A stretch of DNA of 64,000 bases from a virus, in the IMG/VR virus record IMGVR_UViG_3300017917_001524, positions 182,543-246,542 of that record; one strand, 5' to 3'. Below are positions 55,672 to 63,118 of the stretch, piece by piece; positions within the stretch are counted from its first letter, which is position 1, and the number at the start of each line of letters is the position of its first letter. The notes under the pieces are model-generated. The model was not told where the DNA came from, searched no databases, and was given only the letters and a program-made list of their open reading frames with translations. The translations under genes and the position numbers were made by a program.

Positions 55672-55878
55672 TTGATCTGTTTCGATTAATACCGCGTTGG
55701 GGTATATCGATGAGACTTTTTTTTCCCACGTTAATGCAACTTTTTTGTTTTTCCAAATGGTTGCATTTTTAAACCTACGAACACGTTTGAAAATAAACAA
55801 TGGTTCACCATCATTTGATTCATCATTTGGGAAAATCCTCAAATACATTTTTGGTGTAACCCTATAACCGTAATACAT
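55669..55878 (-). CDS. Hypothetical (69 aa)
   Basis: MYYGYRVTPKMYLRIFPNDE start and KVALTWEKKVSSIYPNAVLI end. Basic. No family recognised. Confidence 0.6.
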   Translation of the reverse strand: MYYGYRVTPKMYLRIFPNDESNDGEPLFIFKRVRRFKNATIWKNKKVALTWEKKVSSIYPNAVLIETDQ

Positions 55879-55890
55879 AAGTAATTATTT

Positions 55891-56011
55891 TGTGTTACAA
55901 ATATACAAAAATTATTCTTATACAAAAAAATATTTTTTATTTGAAATGACTCTGGTTTTTGGATACAGTAGAATTTGTTTGGCATTGATATAAGGGGTAA
56001 AAGAAACCCCC
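55891..56011 (-). repeat. Intergenic module beta, copy 1
   Basis: About 120 bases nearly identical to 56701-56822. On the - strand it reads terminator edge, TTTTACCC, the CAATGCCAAACAAATT site (55972-55987), CCAGAGTCATTTCAAATAAA, then an AT-rich promoter ending TATATTTG before the start at 55878. Confidence 0.85.
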
Positions 56012-56027
56012 AACCGAAAGGTGGGGG
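56007..56027 (-). terminator. Intrinsic terminator (- strand)
   Basis: Hairpin with GGGGG and CCCCC arms and TTTC/GAAA loop, then TTTCTTTT on the - strand. Ends the gene at 56035. Confidence 0.75.
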
Positions 56028-56034
56028 TATTACA

Positions 56035-56688
56035 TTATGGGAAATAATTATCGTCTGGGTATGCTAATTTTTCACATTCCAAAAACGTTTCTTTATCTAG
56101 GTTTTTAATGTCGGATAATTTATATGTGATAAGATGTTTGATAGGGTAATATTCAGGATTATCCCCTAAATTTTTTTGTAATGGGTAAAACCGTTCGTTT
56201 GGTGTTAATGGTTTTTTAATGAATCCATGATATACTTCAAATGTCATTAAATCTAGATCAACAACGTAAGCCCATTCACAAAACAGACTATCAGCGGCAA
56301 ACTCATAACTATTCTTTAACATTATGAGTTCATGATAATATCTATCTGTGTCATAATCATGAACCATACCAATGATATCACCACCATGATCTCTAGATAA
56401 AAACGGATACTTTTCAAAGTATTTTTTTGCTTGTTCACCATTAAAGTAGTCACCTATTGCACCAATACTTTTTAAAAATTTATCATGTGCTTTCTGATAC
56501 AAAACAGATTCGTTGATAAATCTACAAAGTTTTAGTTTTTCTTTTAACGTATATACATCAAAATAGGGTGATTTTAACGTGTTTAATATAGTTAATCCTT
56601 GACCAGCAGGATATCCGTCCCATTGTCCGTATTGTGCAATTACTGGTCGATTGTCATTAACAACAATGGTTAAGTTTCTAGTACCCAT
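56035..56688 (-). CDS. Conserved phage protein, MGTRNLTxVV family (217 aa)
   Basis: The N terminus MGTRNLTIVVNDNRPVIAQY then GQWDGYPAGQGLTIL is that of a well-known phage protein family. Middle LSRDHGGDIIGMVHDYDTDR (conserved HxGxxIL-like) and YEFAADSLFCEWAYVVDLDL. Function not established. Confidence 0.9.
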   Translation of the reverse strand: MGTRNLTIVVNDNRPVIAQYGQWDGYPAGQGLTILNTLKSPYFDVYTLKEKLKLCRFINESVLYQKAHDKFLKSIGAIGDYFNGEQAKKYFEKYPFLSRDHGGDIIGMVHDYDTDRYYHELIMLKNSYEFAADSLFCEWAYVVDLDLMTFEVYHGFIKKPLTPNERFYPLQKNLGDNPEYYPIKHLITYKLSDIKNLDKETFLECEKLAYPDDNYFP

Positions 56689-56700
56689 GCGGAATTTTTT

Positions 56701-56822
56701 TGTAATACAAATATACAGAAAATATTCTTATACAAAAAAAATATTTTTTATTTGAAATGACTCTGGTTTTTGGATACTGTAAAATTTGTTTGGCATTGAT
56801 ATAAAGGGTAAAAGAAACCCCC
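56701..56822 (-). repeat. Intergenic module beta, copy 2
   Basis: Second copy of the module at 55891-56011, over 90 percent identical by eye, with the AATTTGTTTGGCA site at 56783-56795. Confidence 0.85.
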
Positions 56823-56838
56823 ACCTTTCGGTTGGGGG
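56818..56838 (-). terminator. Intrinsic terminator (- strand)
   Basis: CCCCC/GGGGG hairpin with an inner ACC/GGT pair, mirror orientation of the loop at 56007. Ends the gene at 56862. Confidence 0.75.
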
Positions 56839-56861
56839 ATCTTCACACAGGGGGATCGATA

Positions 56862-57200
56862 TTATTTGATGGTTACGGTTCCTTCATGGATACCGATGTA
56901 CACATCATATAAGTCCATAAAATCGCTGTTTGGGCGGCGGCGACCACCATTTTTCAATTCGTAGTAACCGAATCCATTTGCACCGTCATCGAAGTATTTG
57001 TATTCTTTATCACCCACGGTAACATTTGGGGTTTGTTCCAATAGGGTTGGGTAGTCGATATCCTTTGTTTTTTGGATACGGAGGTACACCATGTCATCGA
57101 GTTTTTCAACCACGACATTGTTGGTTTTACCATTTTTTGCTTCGTGCTGACGGATGGAACGATACGCTGCACTTGAAGAACGGAAGAGTGTAGATTTCAT
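56862..57200 (-). CDS. Hypothetical (112 aa)
   Basis: MKSTLFRSSSAAYRSIRQHE start, LDDMVYLRIQKTKDIDYPTL, and GFGYYELKNGGRRRPNSDFM. -7 box TATCTTTG on the - strand at 57227-57220. No family recognised. Confidence 0.65.
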   Translation of the reverse strand: MKSTLFRSSSAAYRSIRQHEAKNGKTNNVVVEKLDDMVYLRIQKTKDIDYPTLLEQTPNVTVGDKEYKYFDDGANGFGYYELKNGGRRRPNSDFMDLYDVYIGIHEGTVTIK

Positions 57201-57296
57201 AATGATTAATTTTAGGATTCAAAGATATGCTCATTTTAGATATTGACAATTTTTTTTTTGTTAAAAATGTGTTAACGCATATGCTCGCATGTATTG

Positions 57297-57310
57297 TGCC
57301 AAACAAATTT
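57297..57310. repeat. TGCCAAACAAATTT site (single)
   Basis: Single copy of the recurring site, in the 195-base gap between the ParB-like gene and the gene at 56862. Confidence 0.7.
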
Positions 57311-57349
57311 CTGGAACAACGACAGTACTGAGTTTCTCAAGGGTACAAA

Positions 57350-57375
57350 AAACCCCCACATTTCTGTGAGGGATT
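57350..57375 (-). terminator. Intrinsic terminator (- strand)
   Basis: CCCCACA-type / TGTGAGGG hairpin with a short loop, followed by TTTTTT on the - strand, just after the stop at 57396. Confidence 0.7.
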
Positions 57376-57395
57376 GTTGTCATACTTACAAACAC

Positions 57396-58142
57396 TTAGA
57401 ATCGGAGATTTACTTTATCACTTCTTCTGTAATTGTAAATATTTTCGATCATTTCGACATATTGTTCAACAGAACCACATAAATGGATCAAATTCGGTCT
57501 TAATTCCACTTTACGTAGGAATTGATCGAAGTCAAACACATCGGATTTGGTTGATAACAATTTGATAATTGATCTTACGAAGATGGATTTATTGTAACCC
57601 TTCTCAAAGTATGGTTTCAAAGACAAAACATTGTTTGCCCATTTTCTTGCAAGGTTGACATCCTTAACAACCCAACGACCTTCTTCAAAAGAATCCCGTT
57701 TAACAGATGAAAAGGAATTGTTCAGGAACATTGCACATTCTGTAATACGAAACATGGGAAATTCTTTAATGAATTTATCAAAGATGATATAATTCTCATT
57801 TCCACGTGCAACGAATTTGTGAATGTGATCGAATGGTGACCAGTTACGTTGACCTGTGTTCATTTCGGTGATTTCATCGATTCCAGCACCACGTTCAACA
57901 CGGAAACGGATTGGAACATTAGATTCCATTGCTGCCATCACACGATGTTGACCATCGATAACATCCCCATTACCGTTAATAACCACGGTTGAGGTCTTTA
58001 ACCACCCACGTTCTTTCATTTTCTTTGCGAGGTACTTAACATGGTTTGGTTTGATTTCTCGGTTATCCTTACGGAAACGAAAAATACTGTAGTCTTTTGT
58101 TTCGAGTACTTCTGCAACTCGTTTTCCATTAAATTTACTCAT
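57396..58142 (-). CDS. ParB/Srx-like nuclease-domain protein (248 aa)
   Basis: The start is set at MSKFNGKRVAEVL. Residues 25-90 are ParB-like: NREIKPNHVKYLAKKMKERG, STVVINGNGDVIDGQHRVMA, and AMESNVPIRFRVERG. The signature GDVIDGQHR is intact. The helical C-terminal half (FMFRITECAMFLNN-like) differs from plasmid ParB. Likely DNA-interacting; could act in modification, partition or regulation. Confidence 0.85.
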   Translation of the reverse strand: MSKFNGKRVAEVLETKDYSIFRFRKDNREIKPNHVKYLAKKMKERGWLKTSTVVINGNGDVIDGQHRVMAAMESNVPIRFRVERGAGIDEITEMNTGQRNWSPFDHIHKFVARGNENYIIFDKFIKEFPMFRITECAMFLNNSFSSVKRDSFEEGRWVVKDVNLARKWANNVLSLKPYFEKGYNKSIFVRSIIKLLSTKSDVFDFDQFLRKVELRPNLIHLCGSVEQYVEMIENIYNYRRSDKVNLRF

Positions 58143-58231
58143 AATTGTCAATTTGTGTTAGTAATTTATGACACACAAATATAAACAAAAAACATTAACA
58201 ACTGGAAAAAAAATGTTAAACTGTTGTTAAT

Positions 58232-58374
58232 GGAATTTTGAAGACAACACGATGGGACATCTTCAGACTCTGGAATATTGTTTGGCAATTATCAGTAACA
58301 CTGCCAAACAAATTTTACTTCAGGGGGAGACCGTCCCACTTTCTTGGAACAGTTTATGAAAATAAAAAACCCCC
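58232..58374 (-). repeat. Intergenic module alpha, copy 1
   Basis: About 143 bases repeated at 62132-62275. It contains GATGGGACATCTTCAGACTC, the inverted pair ATTGTTTGGCAATT / TGCCAAACAAATTTT (58277-58316), GGGGAGACCGTCCCACTTTC and TTGGAACAGTTTATGAAAAT. On the - strand it follows a terminator and leads into the promoter of the ParB-like gene. Confidence 0.85.
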
Positions 58375-58390
58375 GACTTTCGTCGAGGGT
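58368..58390 (-). terminator. Intrinsic terminator (- strand)
   Basis: CCCTCGAC / GTCGGGGG hairpin with GAAA loop then T run on the - strand, downstream of the lipoprotein gene. Confidence 0.75.
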
Positions 58391-58424
58391 GTACACCCGC
58401 TCATTACCCTTTCAGATAATATTT

Positions 58425-58976
58425 TTATTTCTCCAATTCAAGTGTGATTGTCGATTTCTTGATTCGTAGTGGCCGATCAGAAATGTGTAGATATGTACCA
58501 CCTGACGGATAATATTGTTGATAGTTACCCTGTGCGTCGAACCAGTATAGATAATTACCACTTTCACCATACGTACCACCATCATCTAATACTTCATCTG
58601 TAACATAGTTTGTTCCACCAATATTTACCCAATTCGAAACCCTTGAAGAAGTATTATATGAACTACCGATAACAGTTTTTGGTGTAAGGCGTTTATTTCC
58701 TGACGTTACCTTACCATCAACTGTGGAGTATTGTAGTACATCACCACTATATGCGGATACGATATAAAGGTGTTTAATACTACCGGGTTGGTTATCCCGT
58801 TCCAAACGTTTGCCGATGTTTCGTTGTTCTGTGGTTAAACCATCAACACCAGTTTTCACTTTAACAGTTGCTTTGGTTACCCCGCTGTCAGATTTTTGTT
58901 GTTCTGTTTCAATGTTACACGATTGGGTTAGAATCGAGAAAAGAACGAACCCGAAAAGAAAAAGTAAATTTCTCAT
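58425..58976 (-). CDS. Lipoprotein (183 aa)
   Basis: Type II signal MRNLLFLFGFVLFSILTQSC with lipobox Cys at 20. Mature protein: LTTEQRNIGKRLERDNQPGS, IKHLYIVSAYSGDVLQYSTV and YPSGGTYLHISDRPLRIKKS. The IGxRLExDNxPGxIKHLYxxSxxxGxxxxYSTVxGKVTSxxKRLxP layout is a conserved phage family. Predicted envelope-attached. Confidence 0.8.
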   Translation of the reverse strand: MRNLLFLFGFVLFSILTQSCNIETEQQKSDSGVTKATVKVKTGVDGLTTEQRNIGKRLERDNQPGSIKHLYIVSAYSGDVLQYSTVDGKVTSGNKRLTPKTVIGSSYNTSSRVSNWVNIGGTNYVTDEVLDDGGTYGESGNYLYWFDAQGNYQQYYPSGGTYLHISDRPLRIKKSTITLELEK

Positions 58977-58995
58977 TTGTTTTTTTTTTTTGAGA

Positions 58996-59418
58996 TTAAT
59001 GAATAGAGTTTATGTAAGGTTTATACTCACGTGGTAAAGGTACTAAATTCGTTTGAGGTAAATCACCTTGATTTGTGAAACGATAGTTAAATTTACTCAT
59101 AGCCGAATTGTATTGTGAACACAATGTGTTGTGAACCGAAATGATACCCATCAATTCAGATTTCCTTTGTTCCAAATAGAACTTATCTTCTTTGTCGGTT
59201 ACTTTGTAGTTTTTGATTTCTTCTACGTACATATCAATGTCTGCACGTTTTTTGTCGATTGATGACGAGAGATCTTTGAACTCTTCATATTTACGTAATA
59301 ACGCTGATGGTGCAAATTCTGTCTGTACGGTTTTAACACCATCATTAAACATATTACACGTAAAGACACAAACTGTCATAAATACGAACGCTAGTGTGAA
59401 GTAACCAAAGTATTTCAT
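58996..59418 (-). CDS. Membrane-anchored coiled-coil protein, LPREYKPY family (140 aa)
   Basis: N-terminal transmembrane segment (residues 4-21, FGYFTLAFVFMTVCVFTC). Coiled middle (KYEEFKDLSSSIDKKRADID) then QYNSAMSKFNYRFTNQGDLP and the ending LPREYKPYINSIH, shared by a common bacterial/phage hypothetical family. TQ gap shows no lipobox. Confidence 0.8.
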   Translation of the reverse strand: MKYFGYFTLAFVFMTVCVFTCNMFNDGVKTVQTEFAPSALLRKYEEFKDLSSSIDKKRADIDMYVEEIKNYKVTDKEDKFYLEQRKSELMGIISVHNTLCSQYNSAMSKFNYRFTNQGDLPQTNLVPLPREYKPYINSIH

Positions 59419-59504
59419 ATTGTTTAATTTAATACCCCAAAGATATATGAATCCAAACCATTAAACAAAAAAAAGATCTTAAAATAATGTTAAGGTGTTT
59501 TTAA

Positions 59505-59517
59505 TGCCAAACAAATT
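59505..59517. repeat. TGCCAAACAAATT site (single)
   Basis: Single copy of the recurring site upstream of the gene at 58996 and just after the terminator at 59564. Confidence 0.7.
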
Positions 59518-59563
59518 CTTTGTGCTGGATCCGACGGCAGATTCGTGATTGTTAGATAAAAAA

Positions 59564-59583
59564 AAGTGTCCATTTGGACACTT
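59564..59583 (-). terminator. Terminator overlapping a stop codon (- strand)
   Basis: Perfect 8-bp stem AAGTGTCC / GGACACTT with loop ATTT, followed by T8 on the - strand. The stop codon of the gene at 59582 lies inside the stem. Confidence 0.85.
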
Positions 59584-59818
59584 AAAGATTATCAGCAATT
59601 TCATAAAACCCATCTTGAATATCGTCAAAATGTTTTTTATATAATTTTAACAACTGTTTGTTTTGATTTTCCACAAAGTTTCGAACATCCGTTTCATTCT
59701 TACTTTTGAAAATAGGTTTATCGAAAGATAGAACTTCAACCCCATCATTAAGGATGAAATTTACTTTAACGTGGTTATCCGCCCACTCACGAAACGGAAT
59801 AATGTATTCTCCAATCAT
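59582..59818 (-). CDS. Hypothetical (78 aa)
   Basis: MIGEYIIPFREWADNHVKVN start, then KQLLKLYKKHFDDIQDGFYE. No family recognised. Confidence 0.6.
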   Translation of the reverse strand: MIGEYIIPFREWADNHVKVNFILNDGVEVLSFDKPIFKSKNETDVRNFVENQNKQLLKLYKKHFDDIQDGFYEIADNL

Positions 59819-59829
59819 TTTTATTTTTT

Positions 59830-60075
59830 TTAATGGTAAATCAATTCTTGAACAAAGTTAAAGTCAATCCTTGATAAGATATTGTTAATCTGTTTTGCTG
59901 TGAATTCATCTTCACTTAACACTTCTTCCAAGTCATCAATGACATCACACAATTCCGAAGTATCGGGTAAATCATCGATTGAAATACCACAAAAATTTTG
60001 AATGTGTTTGTCTACCAATTCACGAGCAACAACTCTTGCACCTTTTTCTTCAATCAGATTTTTTAAGACTTTCAT
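59830..60075 (-). CDS. Hypothetical (81 aa)
   Basis: Helical: MKVLKNLIEEKGARVVAREL and TSELCDVIDDLEEVLSEDEF. No family recognised. Confidence 0.6.
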   Translation of the reverse strand: MKVLKNLIEEKGARVVARELVDKHIQNFCGISIDDLPDTSELCDVIDDLEEVLSEDEFTAKQINNILSRIDFNFVQELIYH

Positions 60076-60096
60076 GTTTAGTTGGTTTACTTGTGA

Positions 60097-60666
60097 TTAA
60101 TATTCATCCTCATCATCCCAATAGTCGTCCTCATCCTCATAGAAATATCCTTGATCTGGACAAGATTCAGGATAGGGGATTGAATCCCATTCCTTAACAA
60201 TATCCTGTGGAAGATTCTCAACCAGTTTTGGCATCTTAAACCCAGCATCAACAAAATCTTGTGTATCGGCACTATCTGAAATAGACCAATATGACCATCC
60301 ATGTTTACGTACCAATTCGTTTGGTGTTGTAATACCTATACCGTCAATGTTAATGGATGATTGATAGTTATCAAAATCTTCACGATAGGTTAATTTTACC
60401 CCATCTTTTTCAACACCTTTATTCCAAATTTTGGTGAAAAAATTGTTACGTGTTTCTTCATCGTTGTCACACTTAAAACCATTTAATTCTGCTGCCAGCA
60501 CATAAAAATCTTTACCACCGAACACACCATAACCCTCATATTTGGTTTCGGTAAACACCCTACCATCTTCTGTTATCATATGTACCGGAAAGGTTGGATG
60601 TGTATTTTGGTACACATTAGGAATGCTTCTTTTTGTGTCGGATGTGATCCATGAAAAAAATCCCAT
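60097..60666 (-). CDS. Conserved phage protein, MGFFSWxTSDT family (189 aa)
   Basis: Starts MGFFSWITSDTKRSIPNVYQ, with YEGYGVFGGKDFYVLAAELN. These are hallmarks of a widely distributed phage family of unknown role. SCPDQGYFYEDEDDYWDDED makes an acidic tail with one Cys. Confidence 0.9.
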   Translation of the reverse strand: MGFFSWITSDTKRSIPNVYQNTHPTFPVHMITEDGRVFTETKYEGYGVFGGKDFYVLAAELNGFKCDNDEETRNNFFTKIWNKGVEKDGVKLTYREDFDNYQSSINIDGIGITTPNELVRKHGWSYWSISDSADTQDFVDAGFKMPKLVENLPQDIVKEWDSIPYPESCPDQGYFYEDEDDYWDDEDEY

Positions 60667-60685
60667 GATAATATGTTTTTATTGG

Positions 60686-60901
60686 TTATCGTAATAAGGT
60701 AACAAAACTACCAAAATACTTGTCAAAGGTTTGAACAAGATTTTCATAATCACCACTGGTCATTTCTTTCTGAATTTGTTCATTGTCCAACCCAAGTTGG
60801 TTTGCGTATTGTTCTGCGTACCCAAGTAGAACGTGTGCGTTTCCATCTGGTCCTGTCAGGTCGATTTCAATTCCTCTGTTGGATTTCTTTTTGATAGCCA
60901 T
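60686..60901 (-). CDS. Conserved phage protein, PDGNAHVLLGYA family (71 aa)
   Basis: EIDLTGPDGNAHVLLGYAEQ, then EMTSGDYENLVQTFDKYFGS. This short family (LxGPxGNAFxLMGxA ... MxSGDYExLxxxFxxyFGxxV) is common in phages. Function unknown. Confidence 0.8.
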   Translation of the reverse strand: MAIKKKSNRGIEIDLTGPDGNAHVLLGYAEQYANQLGLDNEQIQKEMTSGDYENLVQTFDKYFGSFVTLLR

Positions 60902-60913
60902 GACTTCTTATTT

Positions 60914-61141
60914 TTATTGAAAACTTTCACGAATTAAATCATGATATTCACCCTTGTCGATTTCTTTAATCCCTGTAACAAATTGTGAATGATGGTCATG
61001 GTGAAATTCCATGTTATCAATACAATGTTGTAATACCTCTTGTTCGGTCAAGGATTCTTTATCCGTTTCAATTAAGATAGGTAACGAATATTGTCCAAAC
61101 GATGGTGGATTACAATCAACCCGAAACATAAATTCATTCAT
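60914..61141 (-). CDS. Hypothetical (75 aa)
   Basis: MNEFMFRVDCNPPSFGQYSL, then CIDNMEFHHDHHSQFVTGIK with a His cluster. No family recognised. Confidence 0.6.
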   Translation of the reverse strand: MNEFMFRVDCNPPSFGQYSLPILIETDKESLTEQEVLQHCIDNMEFHHDHHSQFVTGIKEIDKGEYHDLIRESFQ

Positions 61142-61176
61142 GGTACAAAGGTATTACGTTATTTGTTAAGACGGTG

Positions 61177-61551
61177 TTAAACAAGAACAATTTTACAATT
61201 AATAAAAAGATCATCAAGGGGAATACGACCATTATTTGAACTGTAATACCCCTGACGTTCAAAGTTTTTCATCCACTTGTTAAACGCATTAACCGCGTCC
61301 ACATATGTTGGATAAGATTCACTATGGTGAATTGGAATATCATCTGGTGAGATAACCATTAATTTTGGGTCTTCGAGAGATAATTCCACGTTATCGCTAA
61401 AACGATTGAAATACATCGTTGCGGTTTTCATGTCCGATATCACTTCATCCCGATATTCAATCGCAACTTGATTCATGAACTCAATAAACTCTTGTTCTGT
61501 ATTTAATTGTTTGATTACAGAACGATCTGATTTGTCGATAATCGTGTACAT
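61177..61551 (-). CDS. Hypothetical (124 aa)
   Basis: I take MYTIIDKSDRSVIKQLNTEQ as the start, giving a 10-base gap like its neighbours; an upstream Met at 61575 (MKSVKPNNMYT) is possible. Middle EYRDEVISDMKTATMYFNRF. No family recognised. Confidence 0.55.
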   Translation of the reverse strand: MYTIIDKSDRSVIKQLNTEQEFIEFMNQVAIEYRDEVISDMKTATMYFNRFSDNVELSLEDPKLMVISPDDIPIHHSESYPTYVDAVNAFNKWMKNFERQGYYSSNNGRIPLDDLFINCKIVLV

Positions 61552-61561
61552 ATTGTTTGGT

Positions 61562-61816
61562 TTAACGGATTTCATTTTCGGGTAATACCGCATCTTCATC
61601 ATCTTCACTCAAATCTACGGTAAATTTTTCATTCGTTTCTTCATCCATCACATCATATGTCATGGTTTTTGCATCTTCATTCTCTAACAACCATTTACAC
61701 GCCTTTTTTGCTGCATCTAATGGATTATTTGCTCTCATGTCTGTAAAGGTAACCGAAACTGTCCAAGTTTTGAACTTTGTTTCTGTGTTATCACTATTGT
61801 GCTTACAACCTTCCAT
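61562..61816 (-). CDS. Hypothetical (84 aa)
   Basis: KFKTWTVSVTFTDMRANNPL and DAAKKACKWLLENEDAKTMT, then an acidic tail (LSEDDEDAVLPENE). Looks like a small beta-alpha-beta domain. No family recognised. Confidence 0.6.
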   Translation of the reverse strand: MEGCKHNSDNTETKFKTWTVSVTFTDMRANNPLDAAKKACKWLLENEDAKTMTYDVMDEETNEKFTVDLSEDDEDAVLPENEIR

Positions 61817-61827
61817 ATGATTATATT

Positions 61828-62070
61828 TTAATGAATGAAAAATTCTTGTTGTTGTGGGTCTGAAAGACGATTGACCAAATATTCATATTCTACTCGACCA
61901 TAGACACCAATTTTAATCACTTTCGTATGCACTTGATACAAAGTGAGTACAGGTTTTCCTTCTGGTGTTGATTCAATGTGAACATTATCACCAACGTTAA
62001 GATTAATTGGTTGTGGTGATTTGTGAATTTCCACCCCCGAATAGTCAAAAAATTTTGTAGATCCTTTCAT
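61828..62070 (-). CDS. Hypothetical (80 aa)
   Basis: MKGSTKFFDYSGVEIHKSPQ, NLNVGDNVHIESTPEGKPVL and KIGVYGRVEYEYLV. A small beta-barrel-like protein. -7-type box CAAATATC region just upstream. Confidence 0.6.
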   Translation of the reverse strand: MKGSTKFFDYSGVEIHKSPQPINLNVGDNVHIESTPEGKPVLTLYQVHTKVIKIGVYGRVEYEYLVNRLSDPQQQEFFIH

Positions 62071-62131
62071 AACACAAATATCTATTTTATATCTGTTAGC
62101 ACCAAATAATGTATGTTAATGTTTTCTAAAA

Positions 62132-62275
62132 GGAATTTTGATGACAACAACACGATGGGACATCTTCAGACTCTGGATTATTGTTTGGCAATTATCATAT
62201 ATTTTGCCAAACAAATTATATTTCAGGGGAGACCGTCCCACTTTCTTGGAACAGTTTATGAAAATTAAAAACCCC
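62132..62275 (-). repeat. Intergenic module alpha, copy 2
   Basis: Second copy of the 58232-58374 module. Inverted pair ATTGTTTGGCAATT (62180-62193) and TTGCCAAACAAATTAT (62204-62219). Most differences are in the short loop between the two half-sites. Confidence 0.85.
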
Positions 62276-62378
62276 ACACTTTCGTGTGAGGTTCTATGGT
62301 CAATACTTTGTTGTTATTCTAATAACCCAACCAGTTATTCGTTGAATAATGTGCTTAAAAATCCAATACCTCAATTTC
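62262..62378 (-). ncRNA. Candidate small RNA with own promoter and terminator
   Basis: On the - strand a full phage-type promoter (TTTGGTGGTTTCAAAA, -33 at 62416; TATCTTTG at 62392-62385) sits right after the gene at 62420. About 115 bases later a strong hairpin (CCTCACAC GAAA GTGTGGGG, TTTTT) ends transcription. The only frame is a 26-codon one whose ATG (62380) lies at or before the expected transcript start. So a short untranslated RNA is likelier than a peptide. Confidence 0.5.
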
Positions 62379-62384
62379 ATGTTA

Positions 62385-62416
62385 CAAAGATAAGACTATT
62401 TTTTGAAACCACCAAA
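62385..62416 (-). promoter_or_regulatory. Phage-type promoter (- strand)
   Basis: TTTGGTGGTTTCAAAAAATA then TATCTTTG. Same extended -33 box as the + strand promoters at 6488, 29777 and 30416. Confidence 0.75.
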
Positions 62417-62419
62417 TTT

Positions 62420-62932
62420 TTAGGGATAAACTTTTGCGTATAGTGATTGATAACCCCCTTGTACGTTGTTGGTATTCTTTATCTGTAGTTCCGATATTTT
62501 TTCGGTGATTAGTTGACGCTCTAACTTGGTCATACCACGTTCCATAAAGGTATCAAAGCTACCACTTACAGCGTATATATCACGCCAATTGTCGGCAATG
62601 TATTTACCAATGTTACGCATAGCACGTTTGCTGGTACGGCCAAAATAACAATCAAAAGACAAGCTACCAGTAAAAGGAGCAAATACCTCACCTAATGCCC
62701 TTGGATTCCAATATCTTTGAAAGTCATCGAGTGATTTAATTTTATCCTTGGGGAACTGTTCAGGTGGAAACACACCCTTGTTAGCCTTAAACGATTCGTA
62801 TTCAAATATCACATCATCTAGCGAATAGAAACGATATTTTTTGGGAACATTGTATTCGGCCAAAAGTTTATTATGCTTAGCGATATTTGCTTCGCTACGG
62901 TCTTTGAGATACACTACAGTAAAACCTCCCAT
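62420..62932 (-). CDS. Conserved phage protein, FDCYFGRTSKRAMRNIG family (170 aa)
   Basis: Contains SLSFDCYFGRTSKRAMRNIG then KYIADNWRDIYAVSGSFDTF MERGM, a highly conserved segment in Bacteroidota phages. LDDFQRYWNPRALGEVF precedes it. No function is established. Promoter at 62982-62951 on the - strand (TTTTGGTTGTTTTAGAAAAT, TATCTTTA). Confidence 0.75.
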   Translation of the reverse strand: MGGFTVVYLKDRSEANIAKHNKLLAEYNVPKKYRFYSLDDVIFEYESFKANKGVFPPEQFPKDKIKSLDDFQRYWNPRALGEVFAPFTGSLSFDCYFGRTSKRAMRNIGKYIADNWRDIYAVSGSFDTFMERGMTKLERQLITEKISELQIKNTNNVQGGYQSLYAKVYP

Positions 62933-62990
62933 GTCTTTTGATTTAGATTGTAAAGATAAGACTATTTTCTAAAACAACCAAAAAAAATTT

Positions 62991-63108
62991 GGGGTGCGAC
63001 AGTGAAGCTTGTCAATCCGAATGTACTTATCAGATTTAAGTCCCTATTCACATAGCATATTACGTAATTCCGCTATGCTTCATGATGGACGGCTCCACTG
63101 CGCACCCC
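62991..63108 (-). ncRNA. 118-nt structured element (3' UTR RNA or elaborate terminator)
   Basis: Outer 13-bp stem: GGGGTGCG-A-CAGTG (62991-63004) pairs with CACTGCGCACCCC (63096-63108), with one bulged base. Inside, AGCATA pairs with TATGCT around TTACGTAA. A T run follows the stem on the - strand. It begins 10 bases after the stop of the gene at 63119. Too large and branched for a plain terminator. GC content is higher than the surroundings. Confidence 0.6.
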
Positions 63109-63118
63109 TTTGATATGT

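Noticed and set aside
58238-62443. Two related + strand frames (58238-58447 and 62138-62443) giving similar peptides
   Set aside because: Similarity follows from the duplicated intergenic module. Both lie antisense to the local gene direction and lack start signals.
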